Assembly: GCA_039654915.1 (NCBI GenBank)
Contig: CM077593.1
Coordinates: 58,410,501 to 58,474,500, forward strand
Length of the DNA: 64,000 nucleotides
From: Aquilaria yunnanensis
Taxonomy: Eukaryota > Streptophyta > Magnoliopsida > Malvales > Thymelaeaceae
Direction: 5' to 3'
In this document: positions 30,967 to 42,720 of the stretch, piece after piece
Position numbering within the stretch: the stretch's first letter is position 1
How the letters are laid out: the number at the start of each line of letters is the position of its first letter
Notes under the pieces: generated by a model
What the model was told of the DNA's origin: nothing
Database searches by the model: none
The model's input: only the letters and a program-made list of their open reading frames with translations
Position numbers and translations under genes: made by a program

Positions 30967-32113
30967 ATGCCTATTCCTGAGAGTTGGCAACCTCTCTTGT
31001 CCCACCCTTGCTGCACCACTCCCAAAAAGTTAGCAAGGTGGAAGAAGAAATTTTTCCTTCCCTCGTACGCTATTACGAGATTGCCACGTCCCGACCACTA
31101 TAGCTTTTCAAACCATAGCAACGAGGTTACCATTTTCCGAGCTCAGCTGAAAGCCGGTCTTCGGTACCCCCCTCCAGAGTTGATTTGCGAGTTTTGCAGA
31201 TTTCATGGCATTGCCGTAAATCAACTACCTCCGAACTCGTACTGCTATTTCAACGCCTTTCTCTGTATGTGTGGCGTTTTCAAAATAAAGCCCCATTACA
31301 TTATTTTTATGCAGTACTACAAGCTCTATGTGGTCCCGAAGGGTGGCTTCTACTTCATGCTACCTCGGGGATCCGGGAGAAAAAAGTACATGTTCACCTT
31401 CGCCACCAAGGACAGCTGGCGAGGGTGGCAAAAAAAGTTTTTCTTTCTGAAGATGGAGGAGGCCTGGTCGCATGTTCCGACCAAGTGGGCTCAAGGAAGG
31501 CTGGAGGACGACATCGTAGATCCGAAGATGTTGCTGACCCCAGAGTTGGCTCCTATATTCACGGATTTCGATCGTTGTATTCGAGCCGTCGCTGACTGGG
31601 GTCCCAAGCTCTCTTCGCGCTCTCTTTACCCCTTCCCCATTAACTGGAGGTTGATGACTGAGGAAGTCGTTCGGGAGCTCAAGGTGGTAAAGGAGCACGA
31701 GACGGACCTCGAGATGCCAGCTCCTGCCATTGCTGGGAAGAATTCCTGTCTTGTGCAACTCCTTCGGGAGGAAGTTTCTTTCGAGACCTTTTTTGAGCGT
31801 GAGTTATTTTCTAGTCTCTTTGTTATAACTTCATTTTGCACTCACACTGATGTCTTCCTTCTTTTTCAGAAATGGGCGAGGACACGGCTGCCTTCTACAA
31901 AGCCCTTATCACCGGCCAAGCCGAGAAGGGTGATCCGACGAAGAAAGCCGTCTCCCGAAGGCGTAAGACAACCGGGGCCGGTCCTTCGACGGCCAAACGG
32001 GCGAGGAAGGCCACTCCCGAGGAGGCTGTCGAGGAGTCGGGAGTTGTTACTATTCCTCAGCCCGAGGTTACTGTCGAGGTTCCTCCTCGCAGCCCTACTT
32101 CGTCGGCGCCAAG
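30967..32113 (+). pseudogene. ORF3 of C, truncated after exon 2
   Basis: Exon 1 (30967-31798) is open throughout: MPIPESWQPLLSHPCCTTPK, NSYCYFNAFLCMCGVF, MQYYKLYVVPKGGFYFMLP, KDSWRGWQKKFFFLKMEEAW and ELAPIFTDFDRCIRAVADWG, 277 residues plus one base. Intron 1 (31799-31869; GTGAGT...TTTTTCAG) removes 71 bp and keeps the frame into MGEDTAAFYKALITGQAEKG. Exon 2 then has a basic run and an acidic run before it stops at the LTR boundary 32113/32114. It is the best intact example of the N-terminal domain in the window. Exons 3 and 4 are deleted. Function unknown. Confidence 0.75.
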
Positions 32114-32645
32114 TGATGCCTTCCGGCATCTCTGTCCAGTGATATGGTGAATTCTGAGGGAGCTTCCGAGGGGGAAAGACGTCTTGCTGAGATATTCCCC
32201 AGGTGGGAAAATACCTGAAAAGCTCAGAAAAAAGGGTTAGGAGGTCCCCGGGATGGTTTTCCGGGGAGGAGCCTCCGACGCCCAAGTCAGTGCTCTGATA
32301 ATGAATAAAGTAGGCACACTAGAAAGGTGCGAGAGCTAGCCTGTATATATTTTCAGCTATGGGCGAGGGCTGATCACGGAGAGGGGATGGATTCGATCCC
32401 TTGTCAAGTCCTTTTTCCCAGTATTTATAGAAATGCCTGGCCCGTTCAGATCCTGACACGTGTTCGGTCGGATCCCCTCTGTGCTTTCTGGGCGTAGGGA
32501 ACAGGTAGCCGTCTGTAGGCTCCTGGTTTTGTGGCTGAGATAGGACTTGGACGGCGTCAGTGCGTCAAGTCGTCGTTTTAGGCGGCGTGTGGGTTTCCTT
32601 TCAGAGGCTCCTTAAATGCTCATTAAATGCTCATGCCGAACTCCC
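32114..32645 (-). repeat. 5' LTR of C, truncated
   Basis: Matches 29444-29975 nearly base for base, including TATAAATA (32422-32429, minus), CACGTG (32457-32462) and the doubled TTAAATGCTCA. It breaks off at CATGCCGAACTCCC, where sequence of element F begins. The junction shares a few bases (ACTCCC/CCC), typical of end joining. Confidence 0.85.
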
Positions 32646-32799
32646 TAAAAAACTGGGACGTGCCGCTCCAGACTGACACGCCTGGTCATGAGACGCGACG
32701 TTGAACAGACCTGCAAAAGGAAAAAGGAAAGAAGTAGGTTGCCTCGAAGACACCAAAAGACAGGCCATGGCCGAACAACCCATATCTTCGGGCAAAAGG

Positions 32800-34215
32800 T
32801 GTTGGGTTTCGGGAGCCAAACAGCGCAGCGGAATTTAACCAAAACCCTCCAGGATCCAAGTGAAACGGGGTAAACCGGGTGTTCGAAAATTTCATACCTA
32901 ATTTTCGGTTGAGATCTCTCACTCAACTGTAGAGTCGAATCACAAAACCTGAACAGTTGACGTGTTCAGGCTCTCTATGGTATCCACACGAGCCTCTCGG
33001 GATCACCACGCTTCCACCACGTCCCGGCAGATGCGTTTCTCTTGCGCTCGCAGTGCTAGCTTGCGTCCTCCAAGGAATTGCAAGAGAAGAGTGCGGCTGT
33101 CCTTTTGGGAGGCTAGGGCAAGGAGACCTGCGAATTTCTCACTTAAAAGTTGTATTTATAGTGAGACTCAACTTCCAGGCCTAATGGGTTTCAAAACCCT
33201 AATCCAATTAGGATTTAATTTCGGGCTTAATAATGGCTCAACTCCTTGGCCCATTATTAATACGAAATTAAAGTGAAACCATAACCCAAATAATTAGCCC
33301 ATGCACTCTAATGATCCAAATAGCTCTATGTGTGCGACCCAATAGGCTCTTGCCATGTTGGCAATGATCATAAATCACATTTATGATCATAAGCAATGAG
33401 CGGTGTCTAGCAACACATCATTGCTACCCAAGTGACAAGATTGTCGGTGAATCGACTAAACCTTTATGATCATCACCGATATATGCCATTGTCCCTTTGT
33501 CCAAGATATCAAGACTAAGCACAAGACATGGAATGTGTCACTCTCGTATAGCCCAATCTTTGGTTTCTTGATTACCGAGTAGACTAACTTAAACTGATGA
33601 CATTGATATCATATATCAACTCATCGGAGCATGGCCATGCATTTTCTAAGTCTCACTCTATCAAGGGGCCCAAAGATATCACTCCCGTTACATAGGAGGG
33701 ACAAATCCCATCTTGATCATACAAATCCCTCCGCATGATATGTGACATACCCAATGACCTCCTTCAAGTTCACTCAGTTACGAGCAACAAAGGAAAGTAT
33801 CAAAGTATGTGACTCACATGTAGGGAACCTTGATGATCTTAGGTCGAAGGACTACATATACTATGATCACTATGAGAATCACTTATGACACTCATATAAC
33901 GATCCATGAAGTGTTCTCATGGTGGGTCGGTCCAGTACACAAGTTCTCCAACTTGTACCCATATGTAGACTACATATCTCATATTAGTCTCCACATATGC
34001 TAGTCATTATGTATTATTGCAACCCGCTCCACAATAATACTAGACTAGGGACATTTAAGAATATCATTATTCTAGGGTTACAATTATGTTTATTACGTTA
34101 CGCAGAAACAAAACAACAAACATAATTGCTGGATTAATGCCTCAATAAAATATCATGACTCAATGTGTAAAAATACAATCATCTCATGATTGGCTTTTTG
34201 GGCACAATACTAACA
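32800..34215 (-). mobile_element. Solo LTR S2
   Basis: Second copy of the 1.4-kb solo LTR, close to S1 by eye. It has a perfect 5-bp target duplication AAAGG (32795-32799 and 34216-34220), ends TGTTGGG and ACTAACA, and TATAAATA on the minus strand at 33153-33160. The empty site is visible in A's ORF3 leader (near 19815). No coding sequence. Confidence 0.88.
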
Positions 34216-34308
34216 AAAGGTGTACCTTCGGCATAGGTTTTACTCCCTAAAAACTCCCAAAGAGCATCCTCGGAAAGACTACAAACCGAAGTCTCCACTT
34301 TGGCTTTC

Positions 34309-34322
34309 CAAAGGGGGGCATG
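34309..34322 (+). other. Polypurine tract of F
   Basis: CAAAGGGGGGCATG directly precedes the LTR at 34323. Confidence 0.75.
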
Positions 34323-35089
34323 TGATAGCCGAAGGGCTATCGCCTCTATCTGACCCGAACTTGGAGTGTCAGGGAACGCGAGGATACTATTAGCCCCCCC
34401 GAGGTACTAAACAGATCGCCTTCAGAGATGGAGAATCAGCTATTACAAGCCGAAGAGGATCTCCCCGAAGGCGGAACCCTGAATCATGGAACTCCCCGAA
34501 CTACGGGCATATTTCCCAAAGGGGCATCGTCCGCGCCAGAGGACGACCTCGTCCAGGGACTTTGGGAGTACGACATGAGCATTTAAGGAGCCTCTGACAT
34601 GTCGCCCACAGACGTTACAGGCCACCCTAAACGGCGGTCTGACACACTGACGCCATCCAGGTCCTATCATGACCTGTCTCGGTTCAAGGCTCAAGAAACC
34701 TGCCACCGCCTACTTGTCCCCTACGCCCAGAAATTCAGGAAAGATCTGACCGAACACGTGTCGTAATCTGAACGGGCTGAATACTCCTATAAATACCAGG
34801 AAATAAACCTGGGCAAAGGATCGATCCTTGAGCAGACTCCTCTCCTTGATAAAACACAAACAGGCAAGACCGTTCTCCTTTTCAACGCTCCTCCCTTATT
34901 TTCTTTCAGGACACTGACTTGGGCGTCGGAGGCTCCTCCCCGGAAACACACCCCGGGGACCTCCTAACCCTTTCTTCTGAGCTTTTCAGGCGTGCTCCCC
35001 TGGGCAGTTCGGGACTCTAGGCGATCTCCCTATCAAGAAGTCCCTCTACAAGTCTCAATGTCACTCTACGAAGATGCTGACCGGCATCA
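34323..35089 (+). repeat. LTR of F
   Basis: 767 bp from TGATAGCC to GGCATCA. It contains CACGTG (34755-34760) and TATAAATA (34788-34795), and a 7-bp terminal inverted repeat GATAGCC/GGCTATC at its start. The flank after it, TTGAC, could be a decayed copy of the gag target (see findings). Confidence 0.88.
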
Positions 35090-35236
35090 TTGACTTCCAA
35101 TGACTTGTTGTGTAAAGGCCGTAGATAACTCCTGAAACTCTGTGATGGTTCCTGGAGCTAATGAATTGTACTAGGCTGTTGCTGGTCCTGTGAGGGTGAC
35201 CTCAAAACATTTGCACAATGTGGCATCGTCGGCACT
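35090..35236 (-). pseudogene. gag: Inverted gag fragment, probably of H
   Basis: Minus strand: ADDATLCKCFEVTLTGPATA, then YNSLAPGTITEFQELSTAFT and QQVIGSQ, with a stop in place of the Trp codon after ATA. This is the capsid-like part of gag. It ends exactly at the F LTR edge. The residues that should follow (RPTAKM) are the first residues of the gag of H at 48563, on the plus strand. I infer it is the displaced 5' side of H gag. Confidence 0.7.
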
Positions 35237-36687
35237 TAATCCATTAAGTGCATAGGATGGTGTCCATCAAGTGTACTAATCCAATGCATGGCAACAAAGA
35301 AGCCCATCTCATTATCAATTTTGAAAACACATTTTTATGTCCATGAGCATCAGCCAAGTCTAGTACACATAAGATGAATATCCATCATGGCATTCCATCT
35401 ACATAAAACCATGCAAACATGGCATATAATCATCCAAAGCTAATCATGATCACAATGTGCATCAAACAAGCATCATCTACTTGGAAAACATACCAAGGAT
35501 GCTATATGTCTCTAATTAGCCAGGTTCATGTTTTACAGACCACGCTCTCATACTACCCAAACCTCGACTCAAAACAACTTGGAACACATTCCAGCTTAAT
35601 AGACCTTGTTCCGACAACTTCTAAACTCCATAAGCCTGCACAAGGAACTCCAAACCATTAGCTTGATTCACAAGCAAGCTATACCACATAAGTCTCTTTG
35701 AACCAATGAATATATTGAGCAAAACTATACACATACCCAACCCTTTCGCACATTGTAACGAGTACTTTGGTACTCTATGCTTGATCTATCAAGCCATCCA
35801 TTTCCTCAAAAAGGTATAACAGGGCGGGTGAGTTATAAAACTCAGTAAGAATCCTGATGGCATCCAATGCCTAGTGAGGTATTTAACTCATGACTTTCAA
35901 AGTCATCATATGGCTTCCAAAGCCTAAACTTGTGCCAAGAATGTAATGGCAAATAATCCATGTTGCTGCAAAGGAAAACACTAAAACAAAGAAGATACAG
36001 ATATAGCACATAACAATAACAATAATAATATGGGTCAGCACGCATAAACAACAACGGTTCAGAGAAGCATGCAACTCAACACACACAACACTGTCCTCAT
36101 ACATCATGTTCCATGTCATCGTGGGTATCGCAAGCATTAGCATAGTCCATGCCACTAATCCCGGCATGCGATTTATAACTTACTGAGCGCTCCTTAGCTT
36201 AGGAATTGAGTTGGCCAAACTCAATTCCTAGCCCTAAATGCTTGCTAATTACTCATGAGTAAACCATAACCATAGTCGCCAAAGCATCACTATTTCATCC
36301 ATTATGCACTTATGTGCCTAATTATTCAAGTAAGAAAGTATCATGAGTCCTCACAAAAAGTAACAACCACATAGCTCTGTCATGCACACCTTTGGTCATT
36401 TGGTTCTTTGACCATCACATAGGGGCACTAATACTCACAATGAAAGGTCAAGGAAAATATACCATGCAAAGAGTGAGTATAGGGATTCTTACCACCATTT
36501 GTGTAACCTTTGCTCATTGTCTTTGCCTTGCTTTGCTTTGTTTGTTGTTGGAACTTTGCCATTTCCTTAATGGACCTATAAAGCCGAAAATACTAACAAG
36601 TTATTTAATTGCTTTCTATTAAACAAGAGAACCATAATTTACCAAGCATACTTGGTTTAACTTACTCAACCTCTACTTAAAGAGGTA

Positions 36688-37130
36688 AGGCCCAAATTAG
36701 CCTTTTCGGTGAACTGAGGCCCAATCTTCTGTGAACTCAGGCCTACATTGGCCTTTTCCTGGAAATCCAGGCCCAATTTGCACTTTTCTGGAGTTCAAGC
36801 CCGTTTGGCCTTTTCTGGAATTCTGGCCCACTTGGCCTTTTCTGGAATTCAGGCCCACTTGGCCTGTTCTGGAACTCAGGCCCAACTGGCCTTCTTTGGA
36901 ACTCAGGCCCACTTGCCCTTTTAAGTTCTCGTAGGCCCACTTGGCCTTTTTAATTCCCAGGCCCACTTAGCATTTAGGCCCAATTTCCACCTTTTCAGGA
37001 TTTTAGCCCAATTTTGTCTTTTCAGGATTTGGCCCATTTAACTTATTCAGGATTTGGGCCCATATTAACCTTTTCAGGATTTAGCCCATTTGCCAATAAT
37101 GCCATTATGGCCCAAATAGCCCATTTAAGA
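36688..37130 (+). repeat. GGCCCA minisatellite inside L2
   Basis: About 17 head-to-tail units of roughly 23-30 bp. Each begins AGGCCCA or a variant; the best units read GGCCCACTTGGCCTTTTCTG plus GAATTC-like ends. Units diverge toward both ends (CAGGATTT variants on the right). Confidence 0.85.
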
Positions 37131-37429
37131 GTTTCTGGACCAAGAACACTTGGTTTTCAATTTGGGCCTTCAAATTTATCTCTTGGACGAATTTGTCCCA
37201 TTATTTCCTTCTTTTGCTCAATTGAGTCCCACAAGTTCTCTAAAGACCATTTCTGCCAAGAACACTTGGCTAACACATGGCTAACATGCCAAGACATCAA
37301 ATTTTCAACATGTCCGAATCCTCTATGGCTTGATTTTGCTTACCAAAGTCCTCATTTTGCATCCACCTCTTGGTTATGGCCTTATACACCAACAGGAACA
37401 TATTTACTACCAAGAACACTTGGAAAAAT

Positions 37430-38110
37430 GCACATATATGCCAAGATTCACACTTGGCCGAATATACTTCTTTCTTTTCCTTGCATCTTTTGCTTGTTTC
37501 CTTGCTTGGAAGGGCCATACAAGCTTCAAGGCACCAAGAACACTTGGTTTCATGCCTCAAAATGCCATGCACACTCATGGCCGAAAATCCATCTTTGCTT
37601 TTCTTGGAGTTCTCCTCAATTTCTTTGCTTCTTATGGCTTAAAATCGCCATCCATGTTCATCAGCTCTTGAGTTGAGCTCAAGAACACTAAAAATCCTCC
37701 ATGGCCGAATCTCCAAGAGTTGTTCCTTGCAAAAATCCAACATAGCCAAGTCATTAGAGAGTAGTATCTAGCTCAAAATACACGAAACTACCAAGAAAAA
37801 CTTGGTTCACTTACAACCTTTCACATGGCCGAAACTTGAGCTTGTTCTTCCTTGATGTTCTTCTTCATCTTCTTGCTCCTCATGGCCTAGAAATGCCATG
37901 CATGTAAGGAGCTCTTGAGCTAAGCTCAAGAACACCAACATCTTCTCAAGGCCAAAACTTCATAGCCCTTTCTTCATGGGTTTTCTTTGATTTCTCTCTT
38001 TGTTCTTGGTCTAGATGTGTTTAGGAGTACGAAATCACTACAAAATCGTGTTTGCATGTGGAAAAGGAGTTGGTTTGCTCATGGCCGAATCTTAGAAGCA
38101 AGGAAGAAGA
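37430..38110 (+). repeat. About 124-bp tandem repeat inside L2
   Basis: GGCCGAA (or GGCCAAA) recurs at about 37457, 37579, 37703, 37827, 37950 and 38083, nearly all 122-124 bp apart. The palindrome-like CCAAGAACACTTGG lies upstream in several units. Confidence 0.75.
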
Positions 38111-39030
38111 TGATGAACTTGGAAGAACGCCATGGCTGGTTTTTAGAGAGAAGGGAGAGCAAAGTGAGCTAGAGAGTGTGTGAGGTAAGTATTGAAATGA
38201 TTTTGGGAGTGTATGGCCGGATGTATGCTTTGCAAAATGGAGGAGAAATGCACCAAAATGCATACTAAATGCACATTTAGGAGGAGGGCCGGCGATGTAA
38301 TTCAAAGTGGGATGAGATTTAGTCAAATGCAATAATTCTTGGACAAAAAAAGGTGGTGTCCCATCAAGAAAAGAAAGCCCAATAAACAAATCCATTTGCT
38401 TCCTCCAAGGCGCCATTTTGTTCAATTTTTGTGGTATGGCCGAATTTTTGATTCAAGTGGATGGGAGAATAGTCAAATGTTCATTAAAGAATTGATTTGA
38501 CAAGTGATGGTGAGGAGAAATAAAATAATGTAAAGTGGGAGACAAAGACTAGTCAAAAATGGTGGGCAAAATATTTGTTTATGGTGATGGTAGGGTCAAA
38601 TCCATGTGGGCAATTTAAATAATGTGGGTGGAGGCTTATGTGGCCATTTTAAATAGAAAAATTCATGTGATGGCCGGCCATGGCATAATTTGCCATGAAA
38701 ATTGGCCAAATCTCACCTTTAGTCCTCCATCTTTCTTCAATTCTTCAATTGAGTCCCTCAACTTCATAATTTGCCATTTTCATCACCAAAACTCTTGGCC
38801 TAAGCCAAGCAAAATTCCAAGAGTGTCAAACACTCATTTATGCCCATTTCATAATTAATTTAAGATCTCCCGAGCTTACCAAGCTCAATTCCCCATTTAG
38901 GGAAAAATTTCCATGTCTCCTTAATTTAATTGCTAAGTTTCCAAATTAGGAAACTATTTATGCCACTAATCCACTTAACCCGGTAATTAATCATTTATCA
39001 CTTTCCAGGTGTAACACTGTACATGCCTTT

Positions 39031-40080
39031 TCATACATCGGCAAGAACCAGATAAGGTCCTTCCCAATTTGCGTGAAGTACTCCATGGGAGGGCCTCCGG
39101 GGTGCAAAGTCAGCCTTTCGGAGAACGAGGTCTCCTTTCTTGACTCCCTTTGGCCTAGCTCGTAAGTTTATAGCCGCGGCCACTCTTTGCTGAAAAGCTT
39201 TTCTTCTCAGCTCAGCTATTTCTCTGTGTTCGCTGACAAGGTCAAGCTTGGTTCTTAAGCCGAGGTCATTTCCACTTTCATCGAATACTTGTACCCGTAC
39301 CGACGGTCTCACGACTTCAATCGGAATGATGGCCTCTATATCAAAGACAAGTGAAAAAGGGGTCTCCCCTGTGGCTCTTCGGGGTGTTGTTCGGTAACTC
39401 CATAACACACTTTGGAGCTCTCCCGGCCATTTCCCCTTTGCTTCCCCCAGTCTCTTTTTTAGACCACCTTTTATGGTCCTATTAGATACTTCTATTTGCC
39501 CGTTGCTTTGGGGATGAGCTACTGGGGCGAAGTGCATTTTTGTTCCAAGGTCACTGATGAATTCCTAGAATCCTTTATCTGTGAACTGGGACCCATTATC
39601 AGCTACAAGTACCTTTGGTATGCCGAATCTGCATACAATGTTTTTCCATACGAACTTCTGCACTTCCTTTGCCGAGATGGTCGCCAAGGGTTCTGCCTCG
39701 ACCCATTTGGAGAAATAGTCTACTGCTACCACGCAGAATTTTACGCCTCTAGGGGCTGTTGGGAGTGGCCCAATGAGGTCGATGCCCCAGATTGCAAAGG
39801 GCCAAGGATAATCAGCCGAAGTCACCAATTCCGAGGGTTTCCTCTGGATATTTGCGTGTCTTTGGCATTTACCACATTTCTGGATGAACTGCCTAGCGTC
39901 CTTTCTCACGATGGGCCAAAAGTGTCCTTGGCGAAGTATTACTGCTGCAAGGGCGTTGGTTCTGATGTGCGAACCACAAGCACCTTCGTGTACTTCTTCG
40001 AGGATCATTTCAGTATCCTCTTCGCCAACACACCTCTGCAGTGGATTTACATATCCCTGCCGATATAATTCTTTGCCAAT
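39031..40080 (-). pseudogene. G integrase
   Basis: Reads HEGACGSHIRTNALAAVILR, CGKCQRHAN (zinc finger), GIDLIGPLPTAPRGVKFCVV, VADNGSQFTDKGF, HPQSNGQIEVSNR and the C-terminal RANWEGPYLVLADV. The D-D-E set is visible. A stop follows DKGF (near 39565) and another break lies after EAAKI (40105). The last residues are cut by the L2 junction at 39016. Confidence 0.85.
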
Positions 40081-40104
40081 TAGGAAGAATTGGCCGGAGC
40101 GTCT

Positions 40105-41022
40105 TCAGATTTTGGCAGCTTCACTGGGGTCTTCGGGGAGCGTATTGTCGGCGAGATATCTTTTTATCAGGTCTTTCCAGCATTTTCCCGAAGTTGATAT
40201 GCTCAGCACTGTGATGCTCGGGTGGCTTAGCACCTCGGTGCATGCTTTTGATTTTGCCAGGCAATTTACCTCGGCATTATCTGGCTGAGGCACGTTTTCA
40301 ATTCGTACGGTGTCGAACTCCCGAATGAGTTTTGCCACCAACTCATGGTATTTTGGCAAGGTTGGGTCCTTTGCCCCGTAGTCTCCTGTCGTTTGTTGTA
40401 CTACCAGCTGAGAATCGCTGTAGGCTTTCAAGTTTCTTATGCCAATTTTTCTGGCCAGGCGCAATCCTGCTATGAGGGCTTCATACTCCGCCATATTGTT
40501 AGTGACGTTAAAGCCAAACTTGATAGTCTTCATCACTTCTAGGCCTTTAGGACCGCTAATGATTATGCCAGCTCCCTGGTGTTCGGACCCCGAGGCTCCG
40601 TCAACATGCAAGGTCCATTCGGGCTCACCTTCGACTGGATTCGGATGGCTATCCTCGGTGGTGGGTAGTTCGGCGATGAAATCTGCCAATGCTTGAGCTT
40701 TTATGGCTTTCCGAGGTTCATAAGTGATGTCGTGTTCGCCAAGCTCTATGCACCACTTGGAGAGCCTTCCGGAATGATCAACCTTTCTCATGACATCCCG
40801 TAGTGGTAGACTACTTCGGACGATGATAGGGTGAGCCTGAAAGTATGGTTGTAGCCTTCTCCCTGCTAGCACCAAGGCGTATATAGCTTTTTGCAATAAA
40901 GGATACCTGATTTCAGTGCCATGCAGGGATTTGCTTACGTAGTAGACCGGCCATTGCTTCGGCCCCTCTTCTTTCACAAGGACCGAGCTCACAGCCTTTT
41001 CTGTGACGGCGAGGTATAGCAC
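40105..41022 (-). pseudogene. G RNase H and aRNH
   Basis: Open stretch with VTEKAVSSVLVKEEGPKQWP, VYYVSKSLHGTEIRYPLLQK and SKWCIELGEHDITYEP (first RNase H), then TLHVDGASGSEHQGAGIIIS, MAEYEALIAGL, AYSDSQLVV and QPDNAEVNCL. The final Asp of the aRNH set is replaced (NAEVNC instead of NAEADC), so the second nuclease would probably be inactive. Confidence 0.85.
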
Positions 41023-42720
41023 AAGGGGCTCTCCCTCGCGAGGTTGTCGAAGAGTGGGCAGGCTGGCTAAGTAGATTTTGAGTTCTTCCCAGGCCTTTTG
41101 GCAGTCTTCATTCCAAGGATAATCATTATTTTTGAGGACCTTGAAGAATGGTCGACACCTGTCTCCATACCTGGAAATAAATCTGCTAAGAGAGGTTATC
41201 CTTCCGGTGAGTCTCTACACATCCTTTATTGTGGCAGGAGTTCGGAACTCGAGTAGAGCCTCGATTTTTTCTGGGTTAGCATCAATGCCTCTTTCTGATA
41301 CCATGCACCCAAGGAATTTTCCTGAGGTCACTCCGAAGATGCACTTTTCGGGATTGAGATGGATCCCGAAAGCTTTGAGCTGGTGGAAAGTTTCCTTTAG
41401 ATCTGCGACGTGGTCGTTAGGCAGCTTGCTTTTGACTATCATATCATCGACATACACTTCCATGTTTCTCCCTATTCGGTCGTTAAAGACCTTGCTCATC
41501 AACCTCTGGTAGGTGGCTCCTGCGTTTTTAAGCCCGAAGGGCATTTGACGTAGCAGTAAGTTCCTCCCTCAGTGATGAAGGCGATTTTTTCCTCATCTTT
41601 GGGGTCCATCCTTATTTGATGATACCCACTGAAGGCGTCTAAGAAACTTAGGAGCCCGTATTCGGCAGTTGAGTCTACCAATTGGTCTATCGGTGGAGGG
41701 GGTATGAGTCTTTTGGGCAAGCATCGTTCAAGTTTCTAAAGTCGATGCACATCCGGAGCTTATTGCTTCCTTCTTTTGTGGCAATAACCACATTGCCCAA
41801 CCATTCGGGGTATTTGACCTCCCTGACGACACCAGCGTCTAACAAGCGCTGCACTTCGGTTTTGACAAAGTTACTTTTATGGACCGAGATGCTCCATTTC
41901 TTTTGCCGGACAAGTTTTGCCTCGGGATTAACTTTAAGGCTATGCTGTATTACGCTAGGGTTTATCCCTGGCATATCTTTCGGCGAGTACACAAATAGAT
42001 CTTTATTTTCCAGTAGAAAAGATAAAAAATTTTTCTTGTCACCTTCGGCCAAGCTCTTCCCTATTCGGGTAGATTGACCTGGGACAAGTTCTACTGTTTC
42101 CATTTCTGCTTTCCCGGGATCTCCTTCCTTGCCCTTCTCTGGTGCCTTTGCCTCCATCATTTATGCGAAGTTGTTTACTGGAGCTTTTCGTGCCTTTGCG
42201 AACACCTTTCTTACTTCGCCTAGATCTATGAAGATCTCTGCATCTCCATCCTTGGTGGTGAAAGTGACAGTCAAGTACTTCACATCAGGGCGAATGTGCA
42301 GATTTCCCTGTGTCTATCTCCCAAGGATGGCGTTGTACGATGAAGGGACATCCATGGCAATAAACTTCGCCATTGTGGAGGCGTAAAGTTCAGCAATCCC
42401 TTCTACCGAAGTTCCTTTCATCATCAAGGGGAGATCGATCCATCCGAGGACAGGCAGTTCGGATGGTCTTACCCTGAAAGTAGGCGAATTGACGGGCTTA
42501 AGGTCGCTGCTAGATATGCCCAAGTTCGGCAGTAAGTGCGAGAACAAGACGTCAGCGTTCGATCCGTCATCGAGCAGCACTCTCTTGACGTCCCAGTTCC
42601 CTATGTTCGCCATGATCAGCAGCGGATTGTCATGGGGAAAGATGACGGTGGATCCATCCTTGCGGGCTAGTTTCTTTGTCCGATTCTGATATTCCATGAC
42701 TGCTATTTCTCTGGCCTTCC
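41023..42720 (-). pseudogene. G protease and reverse transcriptase
   Basis: Protease motif VKRVLLDDGSNADVLFSHLL near 42590, then a stop in place of Gln after YNAILGR (near 42313). RT: LRMCIDFRNLNDACPKDSYP, SFLDAFSGYHQIRMDPKDEE, and YVDD at 41443-41454. Frameshifts lie near 41695 and 41545. About 11 residues present in A and H between VLTK and DNLGN are deleted near 41135. Confidence 0.8.

Larger units (their letters stand above)
29444..32645 (-). mobile_element. C, deleted non-autonomous Tat derivative
   Basis: Two near-identical LTRs (29444-30303 and 32114 to about 32645) enclose only a polypurine tract, the ORF3 promoter and the first part of ORF3. All of gag-pol is missing. The inner edge of the right LTR reads, on the minus strand, CTTGGCGCCG followed by ORF3 sequence, so only the first eight bases of the primer-binding site survive. 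It inserted in exon 4 of B's ORF3 (left flank ATGAT). The outer end of the right LTR is lost at a junction with F at 32640-32645, so no target duplication can be seen. Confidence 0.8.
32640..35089 (+). mobile_element. F, 3' end of split Tat element F/G
   Basis: Plus-orientation 3' end: ORF3 leader in antisense (reverse complement of the A leader near 19820-19975), polypurine tract and LTR (34323-35089). S2 is inserted in the leader. The LTR is of the same subfamily as that of G (inner end GATGCTGACCGGCATCA) and not those of A, C or E1. ORF3 itself, integrase and the rest are absent here but the matching other half lies at 39017-48562 in the opposite orientation. Confidence 0.7.
35237..39015 (+). 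mobile_element. L2, LTR-like element, left end truncated
   Basis: 3.8 kb, AT-rich, without conserved coding sequence. It starts inside the family: ACTTAATCC...CATCAAGTGTACTA matches L3 about 260 bp from its left end. It ends AGGTGTAACA against the integrase end of G. It shares layout with L1 and L3 (GGCCGAA-bearing tandem repeats, AACTCAGTA motif) but its right part differs, so it is a related subfamily. Two tandem arrays inside it are listed separately. Chromovirus (Tekay/Del) LTR identity is inferred from the ends and length. Confidence 0.55.

Noticed and set aside
37014..37676. A 220-residue open frame in L2
   Set aside because: It runs through two tandem-repeat arrays, has no known motif and is absent from L1 and L3.
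36688..38110. Tandem repeats in L2 as a CRISPR array
   Set aside because: Units are diverged head-to-tail repeats without unique spacers of equal length, in a eukaryotic transposon.
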